A DNA stretch of 41,142 nt from Methylococcaceae bacterium (GTDB lineage Bacteria > Pseudomonadota > Gammaproteobacteria > Methylococcales > Methylomonadaceae), in NCBI GenBank assembly GCA_030627205.1, contig DAOUSN010000023.1, positions 1-41,142 on the forward strand, read 5' to 3'. The position numbers and the translations under genes were made by a program. The first letter of the stretch is position 1, and each line of letters begins with the position of its first letter. Under the pieces are notes generated by a model. It had not been told where the DNA came from and did not search any database. It worked only from the letters and a program-made list of their open reading frames with translations. Of this stretch, positions 32,864 to 41,142 are shown in pieces.

Positions 32864-35800
32864 ATGCCAAAAAGAACCGATTTAAAATCTATCTTATTAC
32901 TGGGCGCAGGGCCTATTGTCATTGGTCAAGCTTGTGAGTTTGACTATTCTGGAACGCAAGCCTGTAAAGCTTTACGCGAGGAAGGCTATCGAGTCATTTT
33001 AGTCAACTCGAATCCTGCTACTATTATGACTGACCCCGATATGGCAGATGCCATTTATATCGAGCCTATTGACTGGCAGACGGTTGAAAAAATTATAGAA
33101 AAAGAAAAACCCGATGCCGTTTTGCCGACGATGGGTGGACAAACCGCCTTAAATTGCGCCTTAGATTTAGATAAACACGGGGTTTTAGCCAAGCATAACG
33201 TGGAAATGATTGGCGCGTCTAAAGAAGCCATCAATATGGCAGAAGATCGTGAATTATTTAATCAAGCCATGGGAAGATTAGGCTTTGAGGTGGCAAAATC
33301 CAACACCGCTCACACGATGGAAGAAGCTTTTGCCGCTCAAAAAGAAGTCGGCTATCCTACTGTCATTCGTCCTTCCTTTACTATGGGTGGCAGCGGGGGC
33401 GGTATCGCTTATAATAAAGAAGAGTTTGTTGAAATTTGCGAACGAGGTTTGTATTTATCCCCCACGAATGAACTCTTAATTGAAGAATCGGTATTGGGTT
33501 GGAAAGAGTACGAAATGGAAGTAGTCCGAGATACCCATGATAATTGTATTATTATCTGTTCCATTGAAAACTTTGATCCTATGGGGGTTCATACAGGCGA
33601 TTCGATTACGGTTGCGCCTGCACAAACCTTAACCGATAAAGAATATCAAATTTTACGCAATGTTTCTTTAGCGGTTTTGCGTGAAATTGGGGTGGATACA
33701 GGCGGGTCAAATGTTCAAGTGGCGATTAATCCTGAAGATGGGCGAATGATAGTCATTGAAATGAACCCAAGAGTGTCGCGTTCCTCTGCACTCGCGTCAA
33801 AAGCAACGGGATTTCCAATTGCTAAGGTCGCGGCAAAATTAGCGATAGGTTATACTTTAGATGAATTAAAAAATGAAATTACTGGCGGAGCAACGCCTGC
33901 ATCTTTTGAACCGACGATTGATTATGTGGTGACTAAAGTCCCTCGTTTTACTTTTGAAAAATTTCCGCAAGCCGATGATCGTTTAACTACCCAAATGAAA
34001 TCCGTCGGTGAAGTGATGGCGATTGGGCGTACTTTTCAAGAGTCTTTACAAAAAGCCTTGCGCGGGTTAGAAACGGGCGTTTCAGGCTTAGATGAAGTCA
34101 TTGAACTCGATGGCAGTGAGGACACACAAGATAAAATTGAACGCGAATTACGTCATCCAGGGCCTGATCGAATTTGGTATGTTGCCGATGGCTTTCGGAA
34201 TGGGATGACAATAGAAGAAATTTTTGAAGCCTCTAAAATTGACCGCTGGTTTTTAGCACAAATCGAAGATTTAGTTTTACATGAAAATAAATTAAAAACC
34301 CAAACCTTAGCCGCTTTAAGTGAAAAAGATTTATTTTCATTAAAACGTAAAGGTTTTTCAGATGTGCGTTTAGCTAAATTATTAGAAACGGTTGAATCGG
34401 AAGTACGAAATGTACGCCATAAATTTAACATTCGTCCTGTTTATAAACGCATTGATTCCTGTGCGGCTGAATTTGATTCGGATACCGCTTATTTATATTC
34501 GACCTATGAACGTGAATGTGAAGCGCGTCCAACTAATAGAGAAAAAATTATTATTTTAGGCGGCGGGCCTAATCGGATTGGACAGGGAATTGAATTTGAT
34601 TATTGCTGTGTTCATGCCGCCTTAGCCTTACGCGAAGATGGCTATGAAACCATCATGATTAATTGTAATCCTGAAACAGTTTCCACTGATTTTGATACCT
34701 CAGATCGCTTATATTTTGAACCCTTGACCTTGGAAGATGTTTTAGAAATCATTGATTTAGAACAGCCTAAAGGGGTGATTGTACAATATGGGGGACAAAC
34801 GCCCTTAAAATTAGCCCGGGCTTTGGAAGCAGCGGGTGCGCCGATTATTGGTACATCGCCTGATTCGATTGATTTAGCCGAAGATCGCGAACGTTTTCAA
34901 AAATTATTAAAGCGTTTGAATCTGAAACAACCCCCGAATGCGACCGCTCGCTCTACCGAACAAGCGATTAATGCCGCTGAAAAATTGGGTTATCCTTTAG
35001 TGGTTCGACCTTCTTATGTTTTAGGTGGACGCGCGATGGAAATTGTTTTTAATGATGAAGGCTTACGCCGTTACATGAAAGAGGCGGTTAGTGTTTCTAA
35101 TGATTCGCCTGTTCTCTTAGATCGTTTCTTAAATGATGCGGTTGAAATGGATGTCGATGCTATTTATGATGGCGAAACCGTTTTAATCGGTGGTCTGATG
35201 GAACATATCGAACAAGCTGGAGTACATTCGGGTGATTCTGCCTGTTCAATTCCTCCGTATGAATTGCCGCTTAGAATTCAAGATAAATTACGGGAACAAG
35301 TCGGACAAATGGCAAAAGCTTTAGGTGTTCGCGGCTTAATGAACACTCAATTTGCGGTGCAAGGTGAAGATATTTATGTTTTGGAAGTCAATCCACGCGC
35401 TTCACGAACTGCGCCTTTTGTCTCTAAAGCGACGGGTTATCCTTTAGCTAAAATTGCTGCCCGTTGCATGGCAGGTAAAAGTTTACAAGAACAAGGCTAT
35501 ACTAAAGAGTGTATCCCTGATTATTTTTCAGTTAAAGAAGCGGTATTTCCATTCGTAAAATTTCCCGGCGTTGATTCATTATTAGGCCCTGAGATGAAAT
35601 CAACTGGCGAAGTAATGGGCGTAGGTAAAACCTTTGGTGAAGCTTTTGCCAAATCTCAACGAGCCGCAGGGGTTGATTTAAGTCATACGGGTAAAGTATT
35701 AATTAGTATTCGTGATGAAGATAAAATTAAAATTATCGACGTGGCTAAAATGCTAGTGGCAAAAGATTATGAAATCGTTGCTACCCGTGGAACGGCCAAG

Positions 35801-36085
35801 GTTTTAAAAGAGGCGGGCATTCCTTGTGATGAGGTTTATAAAGTGAATGCTGGACGACCTAATACGGTGGATATGATTAAAAACGATCAAATTCAACTCA
35901 TCATTAATACCGCCGTGAGTACTAAAGCTATTGCTGATTCATTCACGATGCGCCGTGAAGCTTTACAGCATCATGTTGCTTATTATACGACTTTAGCAGG
36001 CGCAAAAGCCGCTTGTTATGCCTTAGGTGAATTAGAAGCGGGCGATGTTAATTGCCTACAAGATTTACATGCACGTTTAAATTAA
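32864..36085 (+). CDS. carB: Carbamoyl-phosphate synthase, large subunit
   Basis: This 1073-residue subunit makes carbamoyl phosphate from bicarbonate, ammonia and two ATP. Two homologous ATP-grasp halves are clear: residues 1-400 ([52 protein letters not shown]) and about 550-935 ([40 protein letters not shown]). They are separated by an oligomerisation region. The C-terminal allosteric MGS-like domain follows (from about 936: [24 protein letters not shown]). Length is that of E. coli CarB. A strong terminator follows at 36113-36146. Confidence 0.98.
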   Translation: MPKRTDLKSILLLGAGPIVIGQACEFDYSGTQACKALREEGYRVILVNSNPATIMTDPDMADAIYIEPIDWQTVEKIIEKEKPDAVLPTMGGQTALNCALDLDKHGVLAKHNVEMIGASKEAINMAEDRELFNQAMGRLGFEVAKSNTAHTMEEAFAAQKEVGYPTVIRPSFTMGGSGGGIAYNKEEFVEICERGLYLSPTNELLIEESVLGWKEYEMEVVRDTHDNCIIICSIENFDPMGVHTGDSITVAPAQTLTDKEYQILRNVSLAVLREIGVDTGGSNVQVAINPEDGRMIVIEMNPRVSRSSALASKATGFPIAKVAAKLAIGYTLDELKNEITGGATPASFEPTIDYVVTKVPRFTFEKFPQADDRLTTQMKSVGEVMAIGRTFQESLQKALRGLETGVSGLDEVIELDGSEDTQDKIERELRHPGPDRIWYVADGFRNGMTIEEIFEASKIDRWFLAQIEDLVLHENKLKTQTLAALSEKDLFSLKRKGFSDVRLAKLLETVESEVRNVRHKFNIRPVYKRIDSCAAEFDSDTAYLYSTYERECEARPTNREKIIILGGGPNRIGQGIEFDYCCVHAALALREDGYETIMINCNPETVSTDFDTSDRLYFEPLTLEDVLEIIDLEQPKGVIVQYGGQTPLKLARALEAAGAPIIGTSPDSIDLAEDRERFQKLLKRLNLKQPPNATARSTEQAINAAEKLGYPLVVRPSYVLGGRAMEIVFNDEGLRRYMKEAVSVSNDSPVLLDRFLNDAVEMDVDAIYDGETVLIGGLMEHIEQAGVHSGDSACSIPPYELPLRIQDKLREQVGQMAKALGVRGLMNTQFAVQGEDIYVLEVNPRASRTAPFVSKATGYPLAKIAARCMAGKSLQEQGYTKECIPDYFSVKEAVFPFVKFPGVDSLLGPEMKSTGEVMGVGKTFGEAFAKSQRAAGVDLSHTGKVLISIRDEDKIKIIDVAKMLVAKDYEIVATRGTAKVLKEAGIPCDEVYKVNAGRPNTVDMIKNDQIQLIINTAVSTKAIADSFTMRREALQHHVAYYTTLAGAKAACYALGELEAGDVNCLQDLHARLN

Positions 36086-36112
36086 TTATTTTTATTATTA
36101 AATAACCATTGC

Positions 36113-36146
36113 AACCTGAGTGTTTTACAAAACGCTCAGGTTTTTT
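36113..36146 (+). terminator. Rho-independent terminator after carB
   Basis: AACCTGAGTGTTT pairs with AAACGCTCAGGTT through one T-G wobble, closing a short TACA loop and followed by six T residues. It separates carB from greA. Confidence 0.92.
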
Positions 36147-36168
36147 AGATTAAAACTAGGAATAACTC

Positions 36169-36645
36169 ATGAATAAATTCCCTTTAACCGTTATTGGTGC
36201 TAATAAACTACGCACTGAATTAGAAGAATTAAAATCAGTCATCCGTCCACGCATTATTGCAGATATTGCCACCGCGCGTGAACATGGTGATTTAAAAGAA
36301 AATGCCGAATACCATGCAGCACGCGAACAACAAAGTTTTGCCGAAGGACGCATTAAAAATATTGAAGGTAAACTTTCTAATGCTGAAATTATTGATGTGA
36401 CTAAAATAGATGCCAATGGACGGGTTATTTTTGGAGCAACCGTTGAAATTGAAAACATTGAAACGGAAAAAGTAGTAACGTATCAAATCGTAGGCGTGGA
36501 TGAAGCGGATATAAAAGAACATCGTATTTCAGTGGGTTCACCTATTGCTCGCGCCTTAATCGGTAAAGAAACCGAGGATGTTGTGACCGTTAAAGCCCCT
36601 GGAGGCGACATAGATTATGAAATTTTATCCATTCAATATATCTAA
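36169..36645 (+). CDS. greA: Transcription elongation factor GreA
   Basis: This 158-residue protein rescues backtracked RNA polymerase by stimulating transcript cleavage. The N-terminal coiled coil carries the conserved tip [18 protein letters not shown] with the acidic residues that reach the active centre. The C-terminal FKBP-like domain contains [11 protein letters not shown] and [13 protein letters not shown]. Length matches E. coli GreA. It follows the carB terminator by 23 bp, so its promoter overlaps that region, and greA after carAB is a common gammaproteobacterial order. Confidence 0.97.
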   Translation: MNKFPLTVIGANKLRTELEELKSVIRPRIIADIATAREHGDLKENAEYHAAREQQSFAEGRIKNIEGKLSNAEIIDVTKIDANGRVIFGATVEIENIETEKVVTYQIVGVDEADIKEHRISVGSPIARALIGKETEDVVTVKAPGGDIDYEILSIQYI

Positions 36646-36708
36646 AATATCATCATCATGAGATTATTTTTTATCTTTATATCACTTAATTTTATTTTTA
36701 AATAAACC

Positions 36709-37425
36709 ATGTCATTTATCTCAAATAAAACTATCCCTGTTCAAGAACGCCTTATTATGGCACTTGATGTTCCTAGTATTGCTAATGCTAAAGCCCTTGT
36801 TGAAGAACTAGGCGATTCTGTTATTTTCTATAAAGTTGGCATGGAATTATTTATGTCAGGCGATTATTTTGAGTTTATTGATTGGCTTAAACAACGTAAT
36901 AAAAAAGTATTTGTCGATTTAAAGTTTTTTGATGTCCCTGCAACAGTTGGGCGAGCAATTAAGGCTTTAAGTTCTAAAGGGATAGATTTTGCAACTATTC
37001 ACGGTAATAATGCAATCATGGAAGCAGCGGCAGCTAATAAAGGAGATCTAAAAGTTTTAGCCGTGACCGCTTTAACGAGCTTAGATAGAGGCGATTTAGA
37101 TGATTTAGGCTTTCAATGTGATGTTAAAGCCTTAGTTTTATCACGGGCTAAACGCGCCTTGGCATTAGGATGTGATGGAATTGTTTCCTCAGGACTTGAG
37201 GTTGCCATGATCCGAAAAGAACTTGATTCACGTTTGCTCGTGATTACGCCGGGAATTCGCCCCGTTGATAATCGTGAAGAGGATGACCAAAAACGGGTTG
37301 TCAGTGTTGAACAAGCCTTTCAAAATGGTGCTGATTATATTGTTGTCGGTAGACCTATCCGTGATGCACAAAATCAAAAAGCAATGGCAATGAAAATACA
37401 ATCTCAAATTTCATCACAATTTTAA
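36709..37425 (+). CDS. pyrF: Orotidine 5'-phosphate decarboxylase
   Basis: This 238-residue enzyme makes UMP from OMP, the last step of pyrimidine synthesis. The catalytic DLKFFDVP (D, K, D triad) and the N-terminal IMALDVP are present, as is VITPGIRP near the phosphate loop and the C-terminal GADYIVVGRPI. It lies 63 bp after greA, and with carAB forms a pyrimidine-focused stretch. No pyrR-like leader was seen. Confidence 0.97.
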   Translation: MSFISNKTIPVQERLIMALDVPSIANAKALVEELGDSVIFYKVGMELFMSGDYFEFIDWLKQRNKKVFVDLKFFDVPATVGRAIKALSSKGIDFATIHGNNAIMEAAAANKGDLKVLAVTALTSLDRGDLDDLGFQCDVKALVLSRAKRALALGCDGIVSSGLEVAMIRKELDSRLLVITPGIRPVDNREEDDQKRVVSVEQAFQNGADYIVVGRPIRDAQNQKAMAMKIQSQISSQF

Positions 37426-37517
37426 ATTAAAATTAAAATGCAGCGGCGATAATTATCCTAATCTCAATGAAAGTATTGGGTTATAAAATTTATATTTTAA
37501 GCTAGATATATCATACT

Positions 37518-38318
37518 TTAGTCTAAGAGAATAATGCTATCGCCGCAGCTTACATTCCCTGCTTGAATTATTTCTGCATATACACCAACATGAGCCTGAT
37601 TATTTCGTGCGGCTGTGCGAAGGATATTATGATCTTTAAGTAAATCACCTTGGGCTAATGTAGTCATTACACAACGAGGACAGTGGTCAGTAATTTTTAA
37701 TCGTAATGCAGATCCAATAGCTAAAGTCTTACCAATCCAATTACTTTCAATAAACCCTATAGCTTGAGTTTTTAAAACTAGATTTGGACGAAAGCGTTGA
37801 ATAGCAAAATTTCCTTCTGGATATAGACGCGATAATTCTGTTAATGTGGAGGTTGTTACTAAGTGTAAATTAGCTAAATCAAAAAACGTCCCTGTAGGCA
37901 TATCTTCATCTGTCACAATATCTTGATTTTCTAATTCTGGAATGTTTGGCCAATATTCTTCAAGCTGAGGTTTTTTAGGTACTTGAGAAATTAACTTAAC
38001 TTCCCTACCTAAAGCTATAGATAAAACTGTATTAATATTTTTATCAGTATTTTTAATTTGTGTACTATCAGGTAATGTAATTGTAACTGTATTTGTAGTT
38101 AAATCCGTATAGTTAGCATTAAATGCAAACATAGTTGGCCATTTTTTAGGATTTTTAGCACTAACAATAATACCTGTTTCATGGTCAAGTAGTGCAAAAG
38201 CACGATCTCCAATTAAACCAGAAACAGAAATATCACTACTCGTTACTTGTTCTCCTTGCATAGATTTAACGGGGTATCGCCATAAAGATTGTAAGGTAAT
38301 AGTTTGATTAGATTGCAT
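37518..38318 (-). CDS. MOSC domain protein (YcbX/mARC-like)
   Basis: This 266-residue protein has an N-terminal MOSC_N beta-barrel domain (about 8-115; WRYPVKSMQGEQ and GDRAFALLD) and a C-terminal MOSC domain (about 130-262). The latter contains the cysteine C213 in DHCPRCVMTT that binds sulfur or the molybdenum cofactor in related proteins. YcbX- and mARC-type members reduce N-hydroxylated compounds using a molybdopterin cofactor. No electron-transfer partner (ferredoxin domain) is fused here. It converges with pyrF and is divergent from soxB. Confidence 0.87.
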   Translation of the reverse strand: MQSNQTITLQSLWRYPVKSMQGEQVTSSDISVSGLIGDRAFALLDHETGIIVSAKNPKKWPTMFAFNANYTDLTTNTVTITLPDSTQIKNTDKNINTVLSIALGREVKLISQVPKKPQLEEYWPNIPELENQDIVTDEDMPTGTFFDLANLHLVTTSTLTELSRLYPEGNFAIQRFRPNLVLKTQAIGFIESNWIGKTLAIGSALRLKITDHCPRCVMTTLAQGDLLKDHNILRTAARNNQAHVGVYAEIIQAGNVSCGDSIILLD

Positions 38319-38490
38319 AATAATTCTCTTTATTTATTTTATTTGACATCACTACAGCATGATTATTTCTACATCTAAAAGATTACTTTACCTTTAGATT
38401 CTATGCAATTTTAACATAAAAAAACTTAAATACTATGAAAAACAGTCTTCTAAACTATATATTTACAATATGATGAAAAAGGGTAAAACT

Positions 38491-38532
38491 ATGACCATAA
38501 AAATACCACAACTCATTGTCGATCAATTTTAG
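38491..38532 (+). promoter_or_regulatory. Possible 13-codon leader frame before soxB
   Basis: An ATG at 38491, preceded by AAAGGG, opens MTIKIPQLIVDQF and stops in TAG directly before the soxB ATG. The soxB start itself has no visible ribosome site, so coupling from this leader is a simple explanation. It could equally be chance or the C-terminal scar of a lost upstream gene. I see no repeat or codon bias to decide. Confidence 0.3.
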
Positions 38533-40173
38533 ATGCAGCGGCGGCAATTTTTACAGGCTTTAATGGTTTTGGGTTTATGCCCTGATTTGAGTCGAGAATT
38601 TTATTCTACACCAGAAAACTTATATCAACTGCCCTCTTTTGGAAATACACGATTATTGCATTTTACGGATATTCATGCGCAATTATTACCGCTTTATTAT
38701 CGCGAACCCAACATCAATCAAGGTATTGGTAATGAAATTAATTTTCCACCTCATATAACTGGAGAACATCTTTTAAACTTTTTTGGGATAAAAAAAGGCT
38801 CACGTGAAGCCTATGCTTTTAGTGATGTTGATTTCGTTGAAGCCGCTAGTCTTTATGGAAAAATGGGAGGAATGGCACATTTAGCCACCTTAATTAAGCA
38901 ACTTAGAAATGAAAGCGGTTTAGAGAATACTTTATTACTTGATGGAGGCGATAGCTGGCAAGGTTCAGCAACCGCATTATGGACACAAGGTCAAGATATG
39001 CTGCAACTCGCTAATTTATTAGGCGTAGATGTTATGACGGGGCATTGGGAGTTTACTTATGGGGTAAAACAATTTAAAAAAAATATTGCGCAGTTTAAAG
39101 GGGCGTTTATTGCTCAAAATATTTTATTAACCGAAGAAGCTCAATTTAACCAAAATACCGATCAAGCCGAAGTTTTTAAGCCTTATATAATTAAACAGTT
39201 AAAAAATGCACGGATTGCAATTATTGGACAAGCTTTCCCTTATACGCCGATCGCTAATCCACGTTATTTTATTCCTGATTGGCAATTTGGCATTCAGGAA
39301 CAACGTTTACAAGTGATTATTGATGAAATTAAATTAGCTAAAAAAGCCGATGTCATTGTGTTGTTATCTCATAATGGGATGGATGTTGATTTAAAACTTG
39401 CATCGCGTATTAATGGCTTACATATTATTTTAGGGGGACATACTCATGATGCAATTCCTAAACCTATTCTCATTAATAAAACTTGGGTAACTAACGCAGG
39501 AAGTCAGGGTAAGTTTTTAGGGGTGGTTGATTTAGCTATTGAAAAAGGTCAATTAAAAGCGTGTCGTTATCAATTATTACCAGTTTTTTCTAATTTACTT
39601 ACCCCCGATCAAAAAATACAAACGTTTATTAACACTATTCGTAAACCCTTTTTAAAGACTTTACGCCACCCCTTGGCGGTAACTGATAAATTACTTTATC
39701 GGCGCGATACTTTTTCAGGAAGTTTTGATGAGATTTTATTAAATGCTTTACAAATGATTAAAGGAGCTGACATTTCTTTTTCACCTGGATTTCGCTGGGG
39801 AACAAGCCTATTGCCTAACCAGACGATTTATTTTGAAGACCTAATGAATCATACCGCTATTACTTACCCAAATAGTTACGTTAAAGTATTATCAGGACAG
39901 CAAATTAAGGCCATTTTAGAAGATGTTGCCGATAATTTATTTAACCCTGACCCTTATTATAGACAAGGGGGCGATATGGTAAGAGTCGGGGGAATGCGTT
40001 ATAAAATCAACCCAGCCGCCCTCATGGGTAAACGAATCACCGAATTAAGATTAGCTAATGGTCAATTATTAAGGGCTAATAAAAATTATAAAGTGGCAGG
40101 CTGGGCGAGTGTTAAAACTATTGCAACAGGAAAGCCGATGTGGGAGGTTGCATCAGAATATTTAAGTTATTGA
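38533..40173 (+). CDS. soxB: Thiosulfohydrolase SoxB
   Basis: This 546-residue protein is SoxB, the Mn-dependent hydrolase that releases sulfate from SoxYZ-bound thiosulfonate in the periplasmic Sox pathway. A twin-arginine start (MQRRQFLQAL) fits Tat export. Metal-site residues are present: D46 and H48 in FTDIHAQ, D140 in LLDGGDSW, H171 in TGHWEFTYG, H280 in LLSHNG, and H303 and H305 in GGHTHD. FSPGFRWG is the SoxB-specific stretch that separates it from 5'-nucleotidases. No soxAXYZ is within the window; detached soxB occurs in gammaproteobacteria with a branched sulfur pathway. Confidence 0.95.
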   Translation: MQRRQFLQALMVLGLCPDLSREFYSTPENLYQLPSFGNTRLLHFTDIHAQLLPLYYREPNINQGIGNEINFPPHITGEHLLNFFGIKKGSREAYAFSDVDFVEAASLYGKMGGMAHLATLIKQLRNESGLENTLLLDGGDSWQGSATALWTQGQDMLQLANLLGVDVMTGHWEFTYGVKQFKKNIAQFKGAFIAQNILLTEEAQFNQNTDQAEVFKPYIIKQLKNARIAIIGQAFPYTPIANPRYFIPDWQFGIQEQRLQVIIDEIKLAKKADVIVLLSHNGMDVDLKLASRINGLHIILGGHTHDAIPKPILINKTWVTNAGSQGKFLGVVDLAIEKGQLKACRYQLLPVFSNLLTPDQKIQTFINTIRKPFLKTLRHPLAVTDKLLYRRDTFSGSFDEILLNALQMIKGADISFSPGFRWGTSLLPNQTIYFEDLMNHTAITYPNSYVKVLSGQQIKAILEDVADNLFNPDPYYRQGGDMVRVGGMRYKINPAALMGKRITELRLANGQLLRANKNYKVAGWASVKTIATGKPMWEVASEYLSY

Positions 40174-40220
40174 TAAAAAATATTTAAATTTATATGGGGT
40201 TAATAAAATTAATTTTTTAA

Positions 40221-40254
40221 GGAATAACTGGAAATAACTGGCGAAATAACTGGG
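40221..40254 (+). repeat. Triple direct repeat of AATAACTGG
   Basis: Three near-identical units, with minor spacing differences (GGAATAACTGG, AAATAACTGG, GAAATAACTGG), run directly into the GGGGTCAGA arm of the following inverted repeat. Such a lead-in to GGGGTCAGAGTAAA resembles the edge of a REP-associated element. Confidence 0.45.
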
Positions 40255-40336
40255 GTCAGAATAAAGTTAAATAATGATGATGAATAATAACAATCACTCT
40301 TTACCTAAAAACATAAGATTTAACTTTACTCTGATC
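40254..40336. repeat. Inverted repeat of GGTCAGA-TAAAGTTAAAT
   Basis: Arms at 40254-40272 and 40318-40336 match at 17 of 19 positions and enclose 45 bp. The wording GGGGTCAGAGTAAA is familiar from REP/RAYT-type elements in repeat-rich gammaproteobacteria. The right arm overlaps the inferred 3' end of a group II intron, so the intron probably inserted at or beside it. No transposase is present. Confidence 0.5.
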
Positions 40337-40740
40337 GAGGTAGAACAGACAGTTACCCAACTGCCCCACTCACAGATTCCTGCGTGCGGAATTACCGAAC
40401 AAGGCTCTTCAAAACTGTTCACTTTGCACACGGTTCTTGTTACGTTTTCAGAAAGCATGACAGATTCGTGGTTTCGCTATTCCAAAATACTTTATCAGTT
40501 CATTAAACCCCTTCCAGTTATAGCTTCTGCGTTGTGAACGCCGATTGAGCCATTTGAAAAGCAGGAGTATAATTCGATAAACAAAGGTACTTAAGCTCTT
40601 GCAATTACCAATAATTCCGTAATAATTATAATATCCACGCACAATCTATTGATGCTATCAACGAGGATTTCCTTCGGTAATCGACAATTTCGCTTAAGCC
40701 AATCTTTGTTGTCGCTAATGATGCCCGCATTTTCTCTCAT
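40334..40740 (-). mobile_element. Group II intron 3' remnant with frameshifted maturase end
   Basis: On the minus strand a frame from 40740 reads NKDWLKRNCRLPKE, then shifts frame at about 40641 (two extra bases or one lost) into RGYYNYYGIIGNCKSL and LLFKWLNRRSQRRSYNWKGF. These are the maturase (domain X) end of group II intron reverse transcriptases. After its stop at 40448 comes a domain V-like hairpin (about 40408-40374), a domain VI-like hairpin with CAGTT/AACTG arms, and a CTACCTCGAT end near 40334. The reverse transcriptase domain and the 5' part of the intron are missing. Domain V has several mispairs. This is a dead 3' fragment. Confidence 0.75.
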
Positions 40741-40795
40741 AAGGTTCGTCACTTAATAATCGGGATTCTTGTTTTCCGATTTAATTTACGACGAC

Positions 40796-41142
40796 TTATA
40801 ATACAAAATCCCATTCGGTTGCTAACGCATAATGACTTTGCATTTCAGGAGAGGCAATAATTTGAGAAACAAACCCTTCAAGGTTTAACGTTCCCTCCTC
40901 TAATTGTTTTATCCAACTATTTTTATTTTCAGGATTGGGGGGACGTTTTAAATAGCTTAAATAAATTTGATTCACTTGCGTTGCCGTGTCTACCTGAGTT
41001 ATATCAAAACCAATTTTTTGTATTTGCTCCTCTGATGTCAGTAAAGATAATGCCATTGTTCCCAAAGATAAGCCTTTATTCACCATTCCATCTGCTAAAG
41101 TTTGTACCGCTGCAATATCAGGTTGTCGCTCTAACACCTGCA
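40796..41142 (-). CDS. C-terminal part of a DUF4214-containing protein
   Basis: The frame is open to the window edge and ends at 40796-40798. About 115 residues are visible. They carry the DUF4214 pattern: paired helices with IYLSYLKRPPNPENKNSWIKQL and FVSQIIASPEMQSHY, preceded by ALSLLTSEEQIQKIG. DUF4214 repeats usually close large secreted RTX- or S-layer-like proteins, as in the serralysin-like protein at 9532-11064. The intron remnant starts about 55 bp past the stop. The N-terminal part lies beyond the window. Confidence 0.75.
   Translation of the reverse strand, partial: QVLERQPDIAAVQTLADGMVNKGLSLGTMALSLLTSEEQIQKIGFDITQVDTATQVNQIYLSYLKRPPNPENKNSWIKQLEEGTLNLEGFVSQIIASPEMQSHYALATEWDFVL

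Noticed and set aside
34153-34431. Minus-strand frame inside carB
   Set aside because: It is antisense to an unbroken, strongly conserved part of carB.
36156-36522. Two minus-strand frames over greA
   Set aside because: They are shadows of the greA coding sequence, which is full length and conserved.
37438-37456. ATGCAGCGGCGATAATT, 15 of 17 bases like the soxB start at 38533
   Set aside because: The frame stops after four codons and the match does not extend further, so chance is the simpler reading.

Overview
The window is AT-rich bacterial chromosome. The gene content points to a gammaproteobacterium: a uvrC-pgsA junction, gmk, bioA, rsmE, an ABC-F protein of the YheS type, greA, pyrF, carAB, tamA, an RnfA-type protein and an iron SOD. 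soxB and a split YeeE/YedE sulfur transporter suggest use of reduced sulfur compounds. Rpn, Uma2, DUF4214 and group II intron sequences recall large, repeat-rich genomes such as Beggiatoaceae or Methylococcales. The lineage is an inference and was not tested.

Layout. 1-1350: accessory DNA with an Rpn nuclease N-terminus, a short gene remnant and a Uma2 nuclease. 1454-5982 (minus): a Tat-exported SOD-family protein, a DUF255 thioredoxin-like protein with a DsbD-alpha-like tail, a group II intron 3' remnant, a cold-shock protein and a STAS protein. 5983-11064: a 1 kb gene-free stretch, a decayed hybrid histidine kinase, a diguanylate cyclase, a palindromic repeat and a serralysin-like protein that has lost its catalytic glutamate. 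11203-16376 (minus): the run yheS - membrane protein - gmk - bioA - rsmE. 16440-20756: small and membrane proteins, hisC and the YeeE/YedE pair. 20764-21549: a scar joining the start of pntA to the end of uvrC. 21539-25448: pgsA, a TetR regulator, an exported protein, a candidate small RNA, sodB and a sigma/anti-sigma-like pair. 25460-30706 (minus): trpD - trypsin-like protease - tamA - rnfA - a Cys-rich mini-protein. 30921-37425: carA - Uma2 - carB - terminator - greA - pyrF. 37518-41142: a MOSC protein, soxB, inverted repeats, a second group II intron remnant and a DUF4214 protein cut by the window end.

How it fits together. carAB and pyrF serve pyrimidine (and arginine) synthesis, while trpD, hisC and bioA are single members of pathways encoded elsewhere. 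The two SODs would cover cytoplasm and cell envelope. The DUF255 protein, TamA and the protease act in envelope quality control or biogenesis. Many small scars (Rpn edge, gene remnant, kinase, pntA/uvrC, two intron ends) show active genome erosion.

The leads I rate highest are the lone rnfA with an adjacent four-cysteine membrane mini-protein, the HQxxH serralysin pseudoenzyme, the pntA/uvrC deletion scar and the candidate small RNA whose promoter lies inside a dispersed repeat. No tRNA, rRNA or CRISPR array was seen.
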